From Halobaculum halobium (lineage in GTDB: Archaea; Halobacteriota; Halobacteria; Halobacteriales; Haloferacaceae): a DNA stretch of 64,000 nt. Location of the stretch: NCBI RefSeq assembly GCF_030127145.1, contig NZ_CP126158.1, positions 1,736,001 to 1,800,000 on the forward strand, read 5' to 3'. The translations under genes and the position numbers were made by a program. The notes beneath the pieces were generated by a model. That model was not told the origin of the DNA. It did no database searches and saw nothing but the letters and a program-made list of their open reading frames with translations. Positions 52,114 to 60,562 of this stretch are shown here, piece after piece (the stretch's first letter is position 1; each line of letters begins with the position of its first letter).

Positions 52114-53019
52114 TCACTGCTCGTTCATCGCCTCGCTGGCGATGTTTCGCCCGCGGGGTTCCAGCGCGACCTCGCGGCGGGTCCGCACCTCCTCGAGCAC
52201 CTCCGCCTCGATGAGCCGCTCGAAGATCTCCTCGACACGGTCGACGCTCATCCCGAGGAAGTTCGGCACCTCGAACGAGGAGACCCCCGAGTACAGCGCC
52301 ATCAGGACCTCGCGCTCTGACTCGGACAGCTCGACGGCGCCGCGGTTGCGATCGTGGCCCTGTCCGAGATACGACTTGATCACCGCGACCAGCCACGGCT
52401 TGCCCGAGAGGTACGTCTGGACGCTCGTGCCCTCGTCGTCGGTGTGCTCGGCCTCGATAACGGCGGCTTTCTCGTCCATCACCGTGCGTTCCGTCTCCTC
52501 GAGGGTGCCGATGTCGTCGAGTTCGAGGCGGACGAACGCGCCGCTTTGCTGGGCGACGGAGATTCCGCCGGCCTCCACCTTCACCCGGGCCTGCTCCCAC
52601 TCGGTGTCCTGCACGACGCCGCCCTTGATCGCCGGGTGGCGCGCCTTGATCACCTTGCGGTCGAGGAACGCTCGGTAGAGATCTGTGCGGAATTCGTCGT
52701 GCTCCTCGGCGGCGATGAGAAACACGTCGTCGCCGATGCGGAGGCTGACGTAGTTCGAAACGCGCTGGATCTCCTGGTTGGCGTCGTAGCGCCCGCCGAT
52801 CCCGTCGACTGACGACAGCGCGATCGTCCGCTTTCCGCCGTTGCCGACGAGGACGACCCGCTTGTTCGAGAGGACGACCCGGCCGTTGGTCCACCCGACG
52901 TCGTTGAGCTTTCGTCCGCCCTTCATCGCTTGCGCGAACTTGCCGCGGGTGTCCGCGACCTTGTACTCCTCGCCGGACTGCTGTCCGCCACCGTCGGTTC
53001 GCTGACTACTGTCGCTCAC
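52114..53019 (-). CDS. cheF: CheF, archaeal taxis-to-archaellum adaptor (copy 2)
   Basis: The 301-residue paralogue shares the CheF plan: a Gln/Gly-rich start, beta domains NGRVVLSNKRVVLVGNGGKRT and ARVKVEAGGISVAQQ, and a winged-helix end with SESEREVLMALYSGVSSFEV. The start is a GTG overlapping the stop of the HEAT-repeat gene (GTGA), so it is the last gene of the cheB-A-R-HEAT-cheF operon. Two CheF proteins near each other also occur in Halobacterium. Confidence 0.92.
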   Translation of the reverse strand: MSDSSQRTDGGGQQSGEEYKVADTRGKFAQAMKGGRKLNDVGWTNGRVVLSNKRVVLVGNGGKRTIALSSVDGIGGRYDANQEIQRVSNYVSLRIGDDVFLIAAEEHDEFRTDLYRAFLDRKVIKARHPAIKGGVVQDTEWEQARVKVEAGGISVAQQSGAFVRLELDDIGTLEETERTVMDEKAAVIEAEHTDDEGTSVQTYLSGKPWLVAVIKSYLGQGHDRNRGAVELSESEREVLMALYSGVSSFEVPNFLGMSVDRVEEIFERLIEAEVLEEVRTRREVALEPRGRNIASEAMNEQ

Positions 53020-54242
53020 TGTCTAACACCTCCGAGCTTCGACAGCGACGCGAACGCCCGCTTGCGTATCTGCTTGTCCACGTCGCTGTCGGTGATCGCA
53101 TCCAGCGTCTCCTTCGCGCGGTCGCCGCCCACGTCGCCGAGGGCGTACGCCGCCTTCGCCCGCGCGTCGATCGTCGCGTCGTCGTCGTCCACCAGATCGA
53201 TGAGCGTCGACTCCACGGCGAGCCCGTCCAAGTTGGTGATGCTCGTCGCCGCGAACTGCGCGGTCATCTTGTCGTCGTCGTCGAGCGCGTCCACCAGTGC
53301 GTCGAGCACGTGTTCTGGCGGTTCCGCGCTCGTCACTCGCCCGAGGAACCAGACGGCGTTGCGCCGCTGGCGCGCCTGCGTCGCGTCCTCCAGGATCTCC
53401 ACGAGCGGCCCGGTCACCGTCTCGTCGTCGGCGTCTTGGAGTTCGGAGACGACCGCGTCGCGCACGGCGTGACTCTGCTTGGTCGGCGCGTTCGCGAGCA
53501 GTTCGATGATCGAGAACACCGCCGCCCTGCGCACCGTGTCGTGCTCGTCCGCGAGCGCCCCCGCGAGCTCCGGCACCGGTTTCGCCGAACTGGCGTTGCC
53601 GAGCGCCGAGGCCGCGAGCCGCCGAAGGCTCGGGTTCTCGTCGTCCAGCAGACCCAACAGCGCCGCGAGCGCCTCGCCGCTGGCGATGGTGCCGAGCGCG
53701 TCCGCGGCGGCCGACTTCACGGCGGGATGGTCGTCCTCCAGTCGCGTCTTCAGGCGCCCGACAGCGCGCGCGTCACCGATTCGGCCGAGCGCGAGACAGG
53801 CGCGCTCGCGCACTCGCGGGTCCGGATCGTCGAGGCGCTTCGCCAGGGGGCCGACCGCGTCCGAGTCGCCCATCCGACCGAGCGCGTTGGCGGCGGCCAT
53901 CCGGTACTCGGGAATACTGGCGCCGCCGAGTACCTTCGCGAACGCGCGGACGGCCGCCCAGTCGGCGGCGTTCGGGTCGACGCCTGTCTCCTTGGCGATG
54001 AGCCGTTCGAGCCCGTTGCCGCCCAGTTCGTCGAGGCCGTCGACCGCCGCCGCGCGGACAGCGTCCTCGTCGTCGTTTCGCGCCAGGTGGATGAGTACGT
54101 CGACGGTTCGGTCGTCCTCGGGGTCGCCCACGTCGCCGAGCATCTCCGCGGCCCGCCGGCGCACCGCGGCGCTGTCGCTGTTCTTCGCGGTGTCGGTGAG
54201 CTGCTCCATGTCCCCGTCGCGGGCGAGCGTGTACAGCGACAT
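53016..54242 (-). CDS. HEAT-repeat taxis protein
   Basis: The 408-residue protein consists almost entirely of about 12 HEAT/PBS-lyase-type repeats, for example VRRRAAEMLGDVGDPED, YRMAAANALGRMGDSDAV and VRERACLALGRIGDARAV. Such alpha-solenoids bind protein partners. The Halobacterium homologue in the same neighbourhood interacts with CheF and CheY. The start ATG overlaps the cheR stop by one base, and the stop overlaps cheF, so all are coupled. Confidence 0.9.
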   Translation of the reverse strand: MSLYTLARDGDMEQLTDTAKNSDSAAVRRRAAEMLGDVGDPEDDRTVDVLIHLARNDDEDAVRAAAVDGLDELGGNGLERLIAKETGVDPNAADWAAVRAFAKVLGGASIPEYRMAAANALGRMGDSDAVGPLAKRLDDPDPRVRERACLALGRIGDARAVGRLKTRLEDDHPAVKSAAADALGTIASGEALAALLGLLDDENPSLRRLAASALGNASSAKPVPELAGALADEHDTVRRAAVFSIIELLANAPTKQSHAVRDAVVSELQDADDETVTGPLVEILEDATQARQRRNAVWFLGRVTSAEPPEHVLDALVDALDDDDKMTAQFAATSITNLDGLAVESTLIDLVDDDDATIDARAKAAYALGDVGGDRAKETLDAITDSDVDKQIRKRAFASLSKLGGVRQ

Positions 54243-55066
54243 TATCCCGTATACTGGTAGATGCGACTGCGTTTCGCCACCGGCTCGAACTCCTCGCGCA
54301 TGTCGGGGGGCACCGTCTCGGTCTTCCCGAGCACGAGGTAGCCGCCCGGGCGCAGCGAGTCGCGCAGCGTCTCGAACAGCCGGCCCTTGTACTCGGTGTC
54401 GATGTAGATCAGGAGGTTGCGACAGAACACCAGGTCCATGTCCGACTTCGGCCCGTCGCGGATGAGGTCGTACGGCTCGAAGGTGACTCGCGACTTCACC
54501 GACTCGCGCACCCGAAACAGGTTCTCCTCTTGGTCGACGTACGCCTCCGGGTCCGACAGCGGCGACAGTTCCTCGCCGATGTCCGTCGTCCGCGTCGTCT
54601 CGTACACGCCCGCCCGAGCGGCGTCGAGCGCCTCCTCGCTGATGTCGACGGCCGTGATCCGGAGTCGCCGCTCGCTCACCTCGGGGTCGTCTGCCGCGAG
54701 CATCGACAGCGAGTACGGTTCGCGGCCGTCCGCACACGGGGCGCTCCACGCGTCAACGCCGGCGCGGCCGTTCTCCTCTGAGAGGTCTCGCAACACCGGC
54801 CGGAGGTCCGCCCACATGTCGGGGTCGCGGAAGAATCCGGTCACGTTGATGGTCAGCGCGTCCAGCAGCGCCTCGCGCTCCCCCTCGTCGTCCTCGAGGA
54901 TGGCGCGATACTCGGCGTGGTCGTCGGCGTCGCGTCGCTGCATCCGCGCGGCGATTCGCCGCCCGAGGTACGCCTCGTTGTAGTACCCCGGCTCGAACGG
55001 CACCCGGTCCTCCACGAACTCGATGACGCCTTGGAGGTCGCCGGCGTCGCCGCGGGCGCTGCTCAT
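54242..55066 (-). CDS. cheR: Chemoreceptor glutamate methyltransferase CheR
   Basis: The 274-residue protein has the CheR N-terminal helical domain (GVIEFVEDRVPFEPGYYNEAY and then RRIAARMQRRD), with FFRDPDMW near 83. The SAM-binding domain follows: WSAPCADGREPYSLSMLA, RITAVDISEEALDAARAG and LVFCRNLLIYID. It methylates receptor glutamates using S-adenosylmethionine. The ATG overlaps the cheA stop (ATGA). Confidence 0.96.
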   Translation of the reverse strand: MSSARGDAGDLQGVIEFVEDRVPFEPGYYNEAYLGRRIAARMQRRDADDHAEYRAILEDDEGEREALLDALTINVTGFFRDPDMWADLRPVLRDLSEENGRAGVDAWSAPCADGREPYSLSMLAADDPEVSERRLRITAVDISEEALDAARAGVYETTRTTDIGEELSPLSDPEAYVDQEENLFRVRESVKSRVTFEPYDLIRDGPKSDMDLVFCRNLLIYIDTEYKGRLFETLRDSLRPGGYLVLGKTETVPPDMREEFEPVAKRSRIYQYTG

Positions 55067-57321
55067 CTGCGCCCTCCGAGCGTCTCGACGTCGAGGATGC
55101 TCACCACGTCCCCGTCGCCGAGGACGGCCGTCCCCGACAGCCCGGGGATGCCCGAGAGGATGCCCTCCAGCGGCTTCACGACGACCTCCTCCTGATGGAG
55201 CACGTCGTCGCAGTGGAGCGCGATCGGGCGCTTCTCCTCGTGGATCCGCAGGAGCATGCCGTCCTCGTCGCCGGCGGCGCGGTCGTGCGAGCCGGCATCG
55301 TGATCGCGAGACTCGGCGCCGTGGTCGCGCCCGCCGTCGGCGACGGCGCCGCCGGGCGTGCCGGCGTGGGTGTCTGTCCCGAGCACCTCTCGCAGCCGGA
55401 CCACCGGGTAGATGTCGCCGTCGTGGCGGACGACCTCGTCGCCGTGGGCCACGTCGACGCCGTCGGCGCGGCTCACCTCCGCGATGTTCTTGATAGGGAC
55501 GCCGTACTCGACGCCGTCGACCTCGATGAACATCACGCGGACGATGGCGACCGTGACGGGCAGCTTGATCTCGAAGCGCGTCCCCTCGCCGGGGGTCGAA
55601 TCGAGCGTGACGCTCCCGTCGAGGTCCTTCACCGTCGTCCGGACCACGTCCATCCCGACCCCGCGGCCGGAGACGTCGGTCACCTCGTCGTTCGTCGAGA
55701 AGCCGGGGTGGAAGACGAGCTCGCGCGCGTCGGCGTCGGACATCGCCTCGACTTCGGCGCGGGATTTCACGCCCTTTTCGACGGCCTTCTCCCGGAGCGC
55801 GTCGGCCTCGATGCCGCCGCCGTCGTCCTCGACGACGATGGTGACGTGATCGCGCTCGCGGTCGGCCCGGAGTTCGATGGTTCCCGCCGGGTCCTTTCCG
55901 GCGGCCTCGCGTTCCTCGGGCGGTTCGATGCCGTGGTCGACGGCGTTGCGGAGGATGTGGACGAGCGGGTCGCGGATCTCCGTGAGGATCGTGCGGTCCA
56001 GCTCGATGTCGCGGCCGTCGATGTCGAAGTTCACGTCCTTCGACTGGTCGCGCGCCAGATCCCGCACGAGCCGGGGGAACGTGTCGACGACCGCCGACAG
56101 CGGGATGAGCCGCATGTCCATCACCGTGTCTTGGAGGTTCGTCGAGATCTTGTCCAGCTCGTCGAGGTTGTCGGAGTCGATGTCGGCCTCCTCCATCTCC
56201 CGGCGGAGTTTGATCCGGCTGGTCACGAGCTGCTCGACCAGTCCGTACAGGTCGTCGAGCTGCTCCACGTCGACTCGGACCGAGGAGATATTGTCCGACG
56301 ACGACGTGCTCGATCCGCCACCGCCGGCGGAGCCTGACGACCCGTCGCCGCTCCCGCCGTCGGCGCCGTCGCCGTCTGCGTCTGGGTCTGGGTCTGCGGA
56401 ATCGGTCGCCCCGTCGTCGGTCTCCTCGCCCGCGCCGCCGGCGTCTCCGGGCTCGGACCGGCCGGTCGCGTCGGACTCGGCCTCGGTCGCGTCGACCGTG
56501 CCGTCCCCAGGCGCCGGCTCGACCGTGGCCACGTCGACCGCGTCGACCTGGCTCACCGCGTCGATACCGGCCTCGACGGTCGCGCCCGCGTCGGCGGCGA
56601 CGTACAGGTCGAACGTCCCCCCGAACTCGCCCTCCTCGATCGCCTCGCGGTCGGGGTCGCAGGCCATCTCCCCGAAGCCGCCTTCGACGGCCTCGAGGAC
56701 GAACATCGCGTCGATCCCGGGCATGTCGGCGTCGCCGAGGTCGACGCGAGCGCGGTAGAGGCCCTCGTCGTCCGCCGAGGAGAGGCCGGGGTCGAAGTCG
56801 GGATCGACGGCGTCGGTGTCGTCGCCGTCGGGGGTGTCGGCCGATCCGCTCGCGTCGGCGTCTCCGTCGGTCGAGTCTCCGGTCTCGGCATTCGCGCCTG
56901 CTCCGGCAGCGTCAGTCGCGCCGTCACCGTCGAGCGCGTCGACGCCCTCCTCGGCCATCGTCCGCAGGTCCTCCTCCACGCCGGCGGGGTCGATGCTCGT
57001 GCCGCCCGAGTCGTCGATCTCCCCGAGCATCGCGTCGAGCAGGTCGACCGCCTCGAACAGCCGGTCCATCAGGTCGCCCGACACCGCCATGTCGCCGTCG
57101 CGGACCTCGTCGAGAAGGTCCTCCATCGCGTGTGCGAGCCCGGAAAAGTCACCGAAGCCCATGGCCGCTGCGTTCCCCTTCAGGGTGTGGGCGGTCCGGA
57201 AGATGGCGTCCATCGCTTCGGGGTCGTCCGGGTCCGATTCCAGTGCGAGCAGGGAGTTGTTCAGTTCGGTGATCCCCTCCTCGGACTCGCGGACGAACGC
57301 GCGGATGTGCGCTTCGCTCAC
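55063..57321 (-). CDS. cheA: Chemotaxis histidine kinase CheA
   Basis: The 752-residue kinase contains a P1 Hpt domain with phospho-His45 in RTAHTLKGNAAAMGF. A P2-like CheY-binding region (about 190-275) lies between long acidic linkers. Next come the P3 dimerisation helices and the P4 ATPase with HILRNAVDHGIEPP, DDGGGIEAD and GRGVGMDVV. A CheW-like P5 carries an extra Gly/Asp/His-rich loop (about residues 670-705). The GTG at 57321 is chosen because GGAGGTG ends 6 bases upstream; a GTG at 57330 lies inside that ribosome site. cheB ends 49 bases upstream of the start. Confidence 0.96.
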   Translation of the reverse strand: MSEAHIRAFVRESEEGITELNNSLLALESDPDDPEAMDAIFRTAHTLKGNAAAMGFGDFSGLAHAMEDLLDEVRDGDMAVSGDLMDRLFEAVDLLDAMLGEIDDSGGTSIDPAGVEEDLRTMAEEGVDALDGDGATDAAGAGANAETGDSTDGDADASGSADTPDGDDTDAVDPDFDPGLSSADDEGLYRARVDLGDADMPGIDAMFVLEAVEGGFGEMACDPDREAIEEGEFGGTFDLYVAADAGATVEAGIDAVSQVDAVDVATVEPAPGDGTVDATEAESDATGRSEPGDAGGAGEETDDGATDSADPDPDADGDGADGGSGDGSSGSAGGGGSSTSSSDNISSVRVDVEQLDDLYGLVEQLVTSRIKLRREMEEADIDSDNLDELDKISTNLQDTVMDMRLIPLSAVVDTFPRLVRDLARDQSKDVNFDIDGRDIELDRTILTEIRDPLVHILRNAVDHGIEPPEEREAAGKDPAGTIELRADRERDHVTIVVEDDGGGIEADALREKAVEKGVKSRAEVEAMSDADARELVFHPGFSTNDEVTDVSGRGVGMDVVRTTVKDLDGSVTLDSTPGEGTRFEIKLPVTVAIVRVMFIEVDGVEYGVPIKNIAEVSRADGVDVAHGDEVVRHDGDIYPVVRLREVLGTDTHAGTPGGAVADGGRDHGAESRDHDAGSHDRAAGDEDGMLLRIHEEKRPIALHCDDVLHQEEVVVKPLEGILSGIPGLSGTAVLGDGDVVSILDVETLGGRR

Positions 57322-57370
57322 GCGGACCACCTCCGGTGGACCGCGTGCGCCCGACGTGAATCATCGTCGC

Positions 57371-58465
57371 TCACGCGCGCTCACCCGTGATTCCCGCGGC
57401 GATATCGTCCAGCGGAAGCACCGTGTCGACCGCGCCGGTCGCGGCCGCGCGCTTCGGCATCCCGTACACCACACAGGAGTCCTCGTCTTGCGCGAGCACG
57501 CGGGCGCCGACACGCGAGAGCGCCTGCACCCCGTCGCTCCCGTCGCCGCCCATCCCCGTGAGAATCACTCCGATCAGCGGGTCGTCAACGACGTCGGCGG
57601 CCGACTCCATCGTCACGTTCACCGACGGGCGCACGCCCTCGCCGCGCTCCTCGTCGATGACTGACAGGCGAAGCCGGCCGTCCCGCGCGTTCGTTATCTC
57701 CAGGTGGTGGCCGCCCTTGGCGACCGCCAGTTCGCCCCGGCCGAGGCGCATCCCGTCTTCGGCCTCACGGACCGAGAGTTCGCAGGCGTCGTCGAGGCGG
57801 TTCGCGAACCGCCCGGTGAAGGCCTCGGGCATGTGCTGGACGACGACGCCGCGGAGGTCGGCGTCGCCAGGCAGCGCCGAGACGACTCGCTCGACGGCGT
57901 CGGGACCGCCGGTCGACGAGCCGATGACCAGCGTCGTGTTCGGTTCGACGGCGGCGCCGGCGGACCCGCCCGCGGTCGACGCGCTCGGCGACGCCTGCGT
58001 CGCCCCGGCCGTCGCGGCCGTCGCGGCCTCGCTGCGACGGCGCCGTCCCGCTCGCGAGACATCCGCACTGGCGACCGACCGGACCGTCTCGACGAGCTGC
58101 TCCTCCATTCGGGAGACGCCCATCGACACCTCGCCGCCGGGCTTGGCAAAGAAGTCGACGGCGCCCGCGTCAAGGGCCGCGAATGTTTCTTCGGCGCCCT
58201 CGGCGGTGTACGCCGACAGCATCAGCGTCGGTGTCGGGTTCTCGGCCATCAGTCGCTCCACCGCCTCGATCCCGTTCATCTCCGGCATCTCGACGTCCAT
58301 CGTCACCACGTCGGGGTCGGTGTCGGCGACGACCGACAGCGCCTCGCGGCCGTCCGCGGCCTCGCCGACGACTTCGACTCCGTCGGACTCCAAGATGTCC
58401 GCGATGAGTCCGCGCATGAACCGCGAATCGTCCACCACGACCGTCCGCGGCGCCCGCGCGCTCAC
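57371..58465 (-). CDS. cheB: Chemoreceptor methylesterase/deamidase CheB
   Basis: The 364-residue protein has a receiver domain (Asp12-Asp13, phospho-acceptor Asp57 in VVTMDVEMPEMNG) and a C-terminal methylesterase with the catalytic Ser in IGSSTGGPDAVE near 183, His in VVQHMPEAFTGRFA near 212 and Asp in GMGGDGSDG near 308. An Ala/Thr-rich linker joins them. The start is a GTG overlapped by the stop of a 13-residue upstream ORF. It is the first full gene of the cheB-A-R-HEAT-cheF operon. Confidence 0.96.
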   Translation of the reverse strand: MSARAPRTVVVDDSRFMRGLIADILESDGVEVVGEAADGREALSVVADTDPDVVTMDVEMPEMNGIEAVERLMAENPTPTLMLSAYTAEGAEETFAALDAGAVDFFAKPGGEVSMGVSRMEEQLVETVRSVASADVSRAGRRRRSEAATAATAGATQASPSASTAGGSAGAAVEPNTTLVIGSSTGGPDAVERVVSALPGDADLRGVVVQHMPEAFTGRFANRLDDACELSVREAEDGMRLGRGELAVAKGGHHLEITNARDGRLRLSVIDEERGEGVRPSVNVTMESAADVVDDPLIGVILTGMGGDGSDGVQALSRVGARVLAQDEDSCVVYGMPKRAAATGAVDTVLPLDDIAAGITGERA

Positions 58466-58503
58466 GGCACACCCCCAGCCGGCCGTGCGGCGTCTCGAAT
58501 CAT
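58462..58503 (-). CDS. Candidate leaderless mini-ORF coupled to cheB
   Basis: The ORF MIRDAARPAGGVP starts at an ATG 30 bases after a TTCAAT box (58533-58528) and ends in a TGA overlapping the cheB GTG as GTGA. A GGGGGTG stretch inside it, 4 bases before the cheB start, may act as a ribosome site. The upstream operator spacing supports transcription starting at this ATG. The peptide itself has no recognisable feature. Confidence 0.45.
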   Translation of the reverse strand: MIRDAARPAGGVP

Positions 58504-58527
58504 GTCCTCGGCTACCGATACGCCGTT

Positions 58528-58581
58528 ATTGAAGACACCGCCCCGAATTTCACGGCTGATACCTCGTGCGCTACCGTTAAG
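58528..58581. promoter_or_regulatory. Shared divergent operator of cheB and cheW
   Basis: TTTCACGGCTGATA (58548-58561) starts 28 bases before the cheW box GTTAAG (58576-58581). Read on the other strand it is TATC-N6-GAAA, starting 28 bases before the cheB box TTCAAT (58533-58528). Start codons lie 30 bases after each box (cheW at 58606, the cheB mini-ORF at 58503). One dyad therefore has the same geometry toward both promoters. Confidence 0.7.
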
Positions 58582-58605
58582 CGATTCGCTCGGGCGATCG
58601 GTGAT

Positions 58606-59058
58606 ATGGCAAGCAGCGAGCGAGCGGCCGACGCGGACGCCGTCTCGACCGAGGAGACGACGCAGGTGTTGGAGTTCGGACTCGGCGACGAGACGTACTG
58701 TCTCGACATCGCCTACATCGACGAGATCGTCGATGCGGGCGACCTCACCGCGATCCCGAATTCGCCGCGCCACGTTGAGGGCGTGATGGACCTGCGGGGC
58801 AAGACGACGACGATCATCGACCCCAAGACGCTGCTGGGCGTCACTGGGACGGGGACGCGTGAGCGCATCATCGTGTTCGATCCCGACGAGGTCGACGACG
58901 GCGGCACCGTCGGCTGGGTCGTCGACGAGGTGTTCCAGGTCCGCGACGTGCCCGCCGACCAGGTCGACGAGGCGACGACCGCCGGCGACGACTCCGTCCG
59001 CGGCATCGTGAAGGGCGACGACCGGTTCGTCGTCTGGGTCGAACCGCGCACGGAGTGA
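58606..59058 (+). CDS. cheW: Chemotaxis coupling protein CheW
   Basis: The 150-residue adaptor joins receptors to CheA. After a 20-residue acidic start, the two SH3-like subdomains are seen: VLEFGLGDETYCLDIAYIDEIV, then IPNSPRHVEGVMDLRGKTTTIID with the conserved NxP/GxxxLRG motif, and ERIIVFDPDEV toward the end. Divergent from cheB and leaderless by promoter spacing. Confidence 0.95.
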   Translation: MASSERAADADAVSTEETTQVLEFGLGDETYCLDIAYIDEIVDAGDLTAIPNSPRHVEGVMDLRGKTTTIIDPKTLLGVTGTGTRERIIVFDPDEVDDGGTVGWVVDEVFQVRDVPADQVDEATTAGDDSVRGIVKGDDRFVVWVEPRTE

Positions 59059-59128
59059 GCTCGGTTTCGCGTATCTCCCCGGTTCGCGCCTCGATTTCCG
59101 CGCAGCTCCCCGATTCACGCCCCGCCAA

Positions 59129-59162
59129 TATCACTGCTGAGTCTCAGGGAGCAGTCCTTATC
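59129..59162 (+). promoter_or_regulatory. Promoter of the RAD55-like gene with half-conserved taxis dyad
   Basis: TATCACTGCTGAGT (59129-59142) starts 28 bases before CTTATC (59157-59162), and the ATG at 59186 is 29 bases after the box. The left half is intact and the right half is GAGT instead of GATA. Confidence 0.5.
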
Positions 59163-59185
59163 TGCCCCCTCATACCGTAGTGACC

Positions 59186-59881
59186 ATGCGCGTTTCGAGC
59201 GGCGTTTCGGGATTCGACGACCTCGTCGGCGGGGGGCTCCCAGCCGAACGGCTCTACGTTGTCTGCGGTCCCCCCGGTAGCGGGAAGACGACGTTCTCAG
59301 CACAGTTCATCGCCGACGGCGCCGCCAACGGCGATCGCTGTCTGTTCATCAGCATGCACGAAAGCCGGGCCGACCTCGAACGGGACATGGCGGCCTACGA
59401 CTTCGGCTTCGAGGGGGCGCTCGACTCCGGGGCGGTGACGTTCCTCGATGCCTTCTCTTCGGATGGAAAGCGCTTTTTCGGCATGCCGGGGGACCGACGC
59501 GACGTCAACAGCGTCACCAACCGGATCAGTTCGTTCGTCGAGTCGCGCGACATCGACCGCGTCGTCATCGACTCGACGATGCTGCTGCGGTATCTCCTCG
59601 ACGACGAGGAGAACACGACGATGCGGGTCCTCTCCGCGCTCAAGCGAACCAGCGCGACGACGTATCTCATCTCCGAGATGACCGACCCGTCCGCGTACGC
59701 GGACGAGCACTTCCTCGCCCACGGCGTGGTCTTCTTCCACAACTACATGGAAGACGACGGGATGCGCCGCGGGTTGCAGGTCGTGAAGATGCGCGGCGCC
59801 GACGTCGACACTGACATCCAAGAGCTTCGGTTCACCGACGACGGCCTCGTCGTCGGCGACGACGGGACGGTCACTCACTGA
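59186..59881 (+). CDS. RAD55/KaiC-like single-domain ATPase
   Basis: The 231-residue RecA-fold protein has an intact Walker A GPPGSGKTT near residues 28-36, acidic SMHESRADLERD in the KaiC catalytic position near 60, and Walker B VVIDSTMLLRYL near 125. The C-terminal strand pair is GLQVVKMRGADVDTDI. It is close to haloarchaeal RAD55-type ATPases and unlike RadA lacks a helix-hairpin-helix. The ATG at 59186 is chosen by promoter spacing. It overlaps the next gene (TGATG). Its position beside cheW and the taxis dyad suggest a taxis role. Confidence 0.88.
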   Translation: MRVSSGVSGFDDLVGGGLPAERLYVVCGPPGSGKTTFSAQFIADGAANGDRCLFISMHESRADLERDMAAYDFGFEGALDSGAVTFLDAFSSDGKRFFGMPGDRRDVNSVTNRISSFVESRDIDRVVIDSTMLLRYLLDDEENTTMRVLSALKRTSATTYLISEMTDPSAYADEHFLAHGVVFFHNYMEDDGMRRGLQVVKMRGADVDTDIQELRFTDDGLVVGDDGTVTH

Positions 59882-60345
59882 TGTACGAAACACGACTCGG
59901 AACCGACTGGGAGGAGCTCTCCGGGACCGAGGCGATTCGCCGGGCGTACGCGCTCGGCGTCGCGGCTGCCTTCGGCTACGAGAACCGCGAGGAGTTCGAC
60001 CGCCTCCGAGGGGCACTCGATACGTCTTACGACCGAAGCATCATCGACCTCGCGTATCAAGAAGGCAAACACGAGGCGGAGGAGGTCCACGCCGACAGCG
60101 AGGGGGCCGACGGCGACGACGTCTGGGAGCAGTTGATCGAGGGGACCACTCCACCCGCAGACCTGTCGGACTCTGGCGGCCCCGACGCAGGAAGCCCCGC
60201 GGGGCGGCCGATCACCGCCACCGATTTACCGTCGGCGCTCGGCCGAGTGGACCTGCTCGAAGGGGGACAAGATCTCGACTCGCTCGGCTTCCCCGCGCTG
60301 TTTGGCTCGACACCGGGATCGGAACCGTCAGACGAGGACCCGTGA
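59881..60345 (+). CDS. Conserved hypothetical protein of the RAD55 module
   Basis: The 154-residue protein has a helical N-terminal domain (about residues 1-65: TRLGTDWEELSGTEAIRRAYAL, then SIIDLAYQEGKHEAEEV) and a disordered Ser/Pro/Gly/Asp-rich rest with a short LGRVDLLEGGQDLDSLGFPAL patch. No catalytic motif is seen. Start and stop overlap its neighbours (TGATG and GTGA), so it is translated with the ATPase and probably forms part of the same complex. I do not recognise a named family. Confidence 0.78.
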   Translation: MYETRLGTDWEELSGTEAIRRAYALGVAAAFGYENREEFDRLRGALDTSYDRSIIDLAYQEGKHEAEEVHADSEGADGDDVWEQLIEGTTPPADLSDSGGPDAGSPAGRPITATDLPSALGRVDLLEGGQDLDSLGFPALFGSTPGSEPSDEDP

Positions 60346-60488
60346 CCGTGCACCGAACGGCACGGCCGGCCGAATTCGGCCTCGAACGAGCGCGACACGC
60401 CTCGGTGATCGAAGCGGCCACGGGCCGCCCGCTCGACCGGGTCGACGACCAGGGTCGTTCGGCCGCCCTGGACGGGGGAAACGCGTGA
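60342..60488 (+). CDS. Possible 48-residue protein in the RAD55 module
   Basis: An ORF starting at a GTG overlaps the previous stop (GTGA) and encodes a basic protein beginning MTVHRTARPAEFGLERARH. Its own TGA overlaps another GTG at 60485 that is in frame with the next ATPase. The overlaps suggest real translation, but GC-rich DNA makes such ORFs easily by chance and no homology is recognised. Confidence 0.4.
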   Translation: MTVHRTARPAEFGLERARHASVIEAATGRPLDRVDDQGRSAALDGGNA

Positions 60489-60562
60489 GCCTCTATCGAT
60501 CAGAGCTGTCGCTTCCGTCGGTTTGGACAAAGGTTTTAGCTGTCCGACGCATGCTGATGCGT

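Noticed and set aside
57319-57330. GTG at 57330 as the cheA start
   Set aside because: It lies within the GGAGGTG ribosome site; the GTG at 57321 has ideal spacing from it.
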